NCBI GenBank assembly: GCA_027485165.1
Contig: JAIXRN010000004.1
Coordinates: 1-36,659, forward strand
DNA from: Rubrivivax sp.
GTDB taxonomy: Bacteria > Pseudomonadota > Gammaproteobacteria > Burkholderiales > Burkholderiaceae_C
Direction: 5' to 3'
DNA: 36,659 bases
Position 1 is the first letter of the stretch, and each line of letters starts with the position of its first letter. This document shows positions 34,144-36,659 of this stretch, one piece after another. A program made the position numbers and the translations under genes. The notes beneath the pieces were generated by a model that was not told where the DNA came from, ran no database searches, and saw nothing but the letters and a program-made list of their open reading frames with translations.

Positions 34144-34998
34144 ATGCCCGCAGCGACGACCGTGCCCCACAGCGTGCCCACCAGCGTGCCCAACAGCCAG
34201 GCCCCCAGCCAAGCCGTCGGCCCGGCCCCCCAGGGCCGCGCTGCGGCCGGTGCGGGTGAAGCCGCACCGGCCTTCAGCCCGCTGTACCAGCAGATCAAGG
34301 CCTTGCTGGTGACCAGCCTGCAGGCCGGCGAATGGCAGCCCGGCCAGGCCATTCCGAGCGAAATCGAACTGGCTGCGCGCTACAAGGTCAGCCAGGGCAC
34401 GGTGCGCAAGGCCATCGACGAGATGGCCACCGACAACCTGCTGGTGCGCCGCCAGGGCAAGGGCACCTTCGTGGCCACCCATGCCGAAGCGGGCACGCAG
34501 TACCGCTTTCTGCGTCTGGCGCCAGACGCCAGCACCCCCGCGGGCTTGCAGCGCCGCCTGCTGGACTGCCGCCGCATGCGCGCCCCGGCCGAAGTGGCGC
34601 GGCTGCTGGCCTTGAAGGCCGGAGAAGCCGCCGTGCAGGTGCGCCGCCTGCTGCTGGCGGCCCCTGCCGAAGGCGCTGCGCCGCTACCGGTGGTGCTGGA
34701 CGACATCTGGCTGCCCGGAAACCTGTTCAAAGGCCTGACAGCCGAACGCCTGGCCGACTGGCGCGGGGCGATGTACCGCCTGTTCGAAGCCGAATTCGCG
34801 GTCCGCATGATCCGCGCCGAAGAAAAGTTGCGCGCCGTGGCCGCCAGCGCTGAAGACGCTGCGGTACTGGGCGTGGCCGCTGGCGTGCCGCTGCTGTCGG
34901 TGGAAAGGCTGTCATTCACCTATGGCGACCAGCCCGTCGAGCTGCGACGCGGGCTTTACCACACTGCGGCCCATCATTACCGGAACGAGCTGAACTGA
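34144..34998 (+). CDS. GntR family transcriptional regulator (HutC/UTRA type)
   Basis: This 284-residue DNA-binding regulator begins with about 40 residues of Pro/Ala/Gln-rich, probably disordered sequence. The winged helix-turn-helix covers about 50-115: SPLYQQIKALLVTSLQAGEW, then IPSEIELAARYKVSQGTVRKAIDEM and VRRQGKGTFVATH, all GntR hallmarks. The effector domain from about 125 to the end resembles UTRA, with PVVLDDIWLPGNLF and VPLLSVERLSFTYGDQPVELRRGLY. It is divergent from mdh and directly upstream of sdhCDA in the same orientation, suggesting control of TCA genes (inference). ATG at 34144 has GGTGGA upstream; GTG at 34129 is an alternative. Confidence 0.9.
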   Translation: MPAATTVPHSVPTSVPNSQAPSQAVGPAPQGRAAAGAGEAAPAFSPLYQQIKALLVTSLQAGEWQPGQAIPSEIELAARYKVSQGTVRKAIDEMATDNLLVRRQGKGTFVATHAEAGTQYRFLRLAPDASTPAGLQRRLLDCRRMRAPAEVARLLALKAGEAAVQVRRLLLAAPAEGAAPLPVVLDDIWLPGNLFKGLTAERLADWRGAMYRLFEAEFAVRMIRAEEKLRAVAASAEDAAVLGVAAGVPLLSVERLSFTYGDQPVELRRGLYHTAAHHYRNELN

Positions 34999-35093
34999 CG
35001 CCAAGCCGGATGCAGGCACAAGGTCACCAGCCCCGCGTAAGCTGAAGGGCTTGCAATAAACTCAATTGGTTGTTTGAAGGATTGACAAGCCCC

Positions 35094-35516
35094 ATGGCAG
35101 AGATGACGAAGCAAAGACCCGGCACGATGCGTCTGGTAGACGCCCTGAAATACAGATTGCCGCTGGCTGGTGTGGTGTCCATCCTGCACCGTGTGAGCGG
35201 GGCGATCATGTTCCTGCTGCTGCCTTTCATCATCTGGCTGTTTGACAACAGCGTGACGTCGGAAATCAGCTACGAGACCTTCACCAGCGCCTTCGTGGCG
35301 GGCATCGGCTTCGTGCCGGGCTGGTTCGTGAAGCTGGCGGTGCTGGCGCTGATCTGGGCCTTCCTGCATCACTTCATCGCCGGCATCCGCCACCTGTGGA
35401 TGGACATGACGCACAGCGTTACGCGTGAACTGGGTCACCTGTCGGCCGTGTCCACGCTGATCTCCAGCCTGGCCTTGACGGTTGCGTTGGGCGCCAAGCT
35501 CTTCGGCCTGTACTGA
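35094..35516 (+). CDS. sdhC: succinate dehydrogenase cytochrome b556 subunit
   Basis: This 140-residue membrane anchor of complex II binds ubiquinone and haem b. RPGTMRLVDALKYRLPLAGVVSILHRVSGAIMF is the family's N-terminal signature (S-x-x-H-R-x-[ST]-G), followed by three membrane helices. HHFIAGIRHLWMD near residue 90 carries the haem ligand. The start at 35094 (MAEMTKQRPG) is likely; ATG at 35103 with GGCAGAG upstream is an alternative. It begins 95 bases after the GntR gene, and no convincing promoter was recognised in that gap. sdhD follows after 19 bases. Confidence 0.92.
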   Translation: MAEMTKQRPGTMRLVDALKYRLPLAGVVSILHRVSGAIMFLLLPFIIWLFDNSVTSEISYETFTSAFVAGIGFVPGWFVKLAVLALIWAFLHHFIAGIRHLWMDMTHSVTRELGHLSAVSTLISSLALTVALGAKLFGLY

Positions 35517-35535
35517 ACCTGGGGCGGAACACACC

Positions 35536-35898
35536 ATGGCAGTGAACTACGGATCCAAGCGCGTCGTCGTCGGCGCCCACTACGGCATGCGCGACTGGCT
35601 GAGCCAGCGCGTCACGGCCAGCCTGATGGCCATCTTCACCATCGTGCTGCTGGCGCAGGTGCTGATGCCCGGCCCGCTGGGCTACGACCGCTGGGCGGGC
35701 ATCTTCTCGACCCAGTGGATGAAGCTGCTGAGCCTGGTCACCTTCGTGGCCCTGGCCTGGCATGCCTGGGTGGGCGTGCGCGACATCCTGATGGACTACG
35801 TCAAGCCCGTCGGCACGCGCCTGGTGCTGCAGGTGGGCACACTCGTCTGGCTGGTGGCCTGCACCGGCTGGGCGATCCAGGTTCTCTGGCGCCTGTAA
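35536..35898 (+). CDS. sdhD: succinate dehydrogenase hydrophobic membrane anchor subunit
   Basis: This 120-residue second membrane anchor of complex II carries three hydrophobic helices, at about residues 32-50, 65-85 and 94-115. VVVGAHYGMRDWLSQRVTASLMAIF is the typical opening, and WHAWVGVRDILMDYVKP contains the conserved His and Asp-Tyr of the haem/quinone site. ATG at 35536 has GGCGGAA 7 bases upstream; the longer frame from 35482 overlaps sdhC and is rejected. It lies within the sdhCDA operon, 56 bases before sdhA. Confidence 0.92.
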   Translation: MAVNYGSKRVVVGAHYGMRDWLSQRVTASLMAIFTIVLLAQVLMPGPLGYDRWAGIFSTQWMKLLSLVTFVALAWHAWVGVRDILMDYVKPVGTRLVLQVGTLVWLVACTGWAIQVLWRL

Positions 35899-35954
35899 TG
35901 CATGTGAGTCTTGGGCCATCCCGCCCAGGCCGAACCTTTCTCTGAGCAGTTTTC

Positions 35955-36659
35955 ATGGCAAACATCGGTTCTTCCCAGCTTCCCCGCCGCAAGTTCGACG
36001 TCGTCATCGTCGGGGCTGGCGGCTCGGGCATGCAGGCTTCGCTGCGCCTGGCGCAGGCCGGCCTGAATGTCGCCGTGCTGTCCAAGGTCTTCCCCACCCG
36101 CAGCCACACCGTGGCGGCGCAGGGCGGCATCGGCGCCAGCCTGGGCAACATGTCGGAAGACAACTGGCACTACCACTTCTACGACACCGTCAAGGGCAGC
36201 GACTGGCTGGGCGACCAGGACGCGATCGAATACATGTGCCGCGAAGCGCCCAAGGTGGTGTACGAGCTCGAACACTTCGGCATGCCGTTCGACCGCAACC
36301 CCGACGGCACCATCTACCAGCGCCCCTTCGGCGGCCACACCGCCAACTACGGCGAAAAGCCGGTGCAGCGCGCCTGCGCCGCGGCCGATCGCACCGGCCA
36401 CGCGATGTTGCACACGCTGTACCAGCAGAACGTGAAGGCCCGCACCAACTTCTTCGTTGAATGGATGGCGCTGGACCTGATCCGCGACGCTGACGGCGAC
36501 GTGCTGGGCGTGACCGCGCTGGAAATGGAAACCGGCGACGTGCACATCCTGCAGGGCAAGACCGTGCTGCTGGCCACCGGCGGCGCGGGCCGCATCTATG
36601 CCGCGTCCACCAATGCCTTCATCAACACCGGTGACGGCCTGGGCATGGCGGCGCGCGCC
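35955..36659 (+). CDS. sdhA: succinate dehydrogenase flavoprotein subunit, N-terminal part (runs off right edge)
   Basis: The first 235 codons of the catalytic subunit of complex II are present; the family is usually near 590-600 residues. The FAD-binding fold begins [20 protein letters not shown] near residue 14. H51 in [12 protein letters not shown] is the residue covalently linked to FAD. The segment [21 protein letters not shown] is the expected dicarboxylate and capping region, and [19 protein letters not shown] lies at the cut end. The ATG is weakly preceded by GAGCAG. It is co-directional with sdhC and sdhD; sdhB is expected downstream outside the window. Confidence 0.95.
   Translation, partial: MANIGSSQLPRRKFDVVIVGAGGSGMQASLRLAQAGLNVAVLSKVFPTRSHTVAAQGGIGASLGNMSEDNWHYHFYDTVKGSDWLGDQDAIEYMCREAPKVVYELEHFGMPFDRNPDGTIYQRPFGGHTANYGEKPVQRACAAADRTGHAMLHTLYQQNVKARTNFFVEWMALDLIRDADGDVLGVTALEMETGDVHILQGKTVLLATGGAGRIYAASTNAFINTGDGLGMAARA

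Noticed and set aside
35017..35093. sdhC promoter (TTGCAA with a downstream AT-rich stretch)
   Set aside because: No -10 element of reasonable quality occurs at a suitable distance, so no promoter is claimed.

Overview
The window looks like a chromosomal segment of a high-GC betaproteobacterium of the order Burkholderiales (Comamonadaceae, Rubrivivax or Leptothrix type). This is inferred from codon use, a Burkholderiales-type porin, the mdh/GntR/sdhCDA arrangement and the protein sequences; the genus cannot be fixed by reading alone. No rRNA, tRNA, insertion sequence, prophage or CRISPR array was seen. Coding density is very high: the longest stretch without a gene is about 240 bases (3077-3314), and it holds a promoter and a possible terminator.

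Layout. (1) 1-3076, minus: the N-terminal 1025 residues of a huge protein built almost entirely of octapeptide repeats, cut by the left edge. About 127 octapeptides follow one another without a break in register, and seventeen of them form a 408-bp unit that is itself tandemly duplicated. Upstream lies a good match to a flagellar sigma-28 (FliA) promoter. (2) 3315-15661: a purine locus. It comprises a BMP-type ABC importer (lipoprotein, two permeases, double ATPase), a porin, guanine deaminase and, divergently, xanthine dehydrogenase xdhABC. Together these would bring purines across both membranes and convert guanine to xanthine and urate. (3) 15664-17159: a chemoreceptor with a histidine-rich membrane sensor, preceded by a second sigma-28-type promoter of the same form. 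(4) 17201-21099, minus: a secreted SUMF1-fold protein without the catalytic cysteines, a ChrA-type transporter, a small unknown protein and serC. (5) 21218-23084, plus: an alanine-rich helical protein followed by a YqjD/YqjE/YqjK-like envelope cluster. (6) 23187-31799: an M13 metallopeptidase, exodeoxyribonuclease I, penicillin-binding protein 1A and a periplasmic CpdB-type nucleotidase carrying an extra N-terminal domain. A 30-bp tandem hairpin repeat sits at the convergent sbcB/PBP1A junction. (7) 31946-36659: a TCA-cycle region with a CitE-like lyase, mdh, a divergent GntR regulator with a clear palindromic operator in the shared intergenic region, and sdhC, sdhD and the start of sdhA, cut by the right edge.

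The most unusual element is the octapeptide-repeat protein. It has no visible signal peptide, it expands by nearly identical 408/816-bp units, and its promoter resembles that of the chemoreceptor gene. This suggests, as inference, a previously unrecognised large structural or surface protein made together with the flagellar and chemotaxis regulon.
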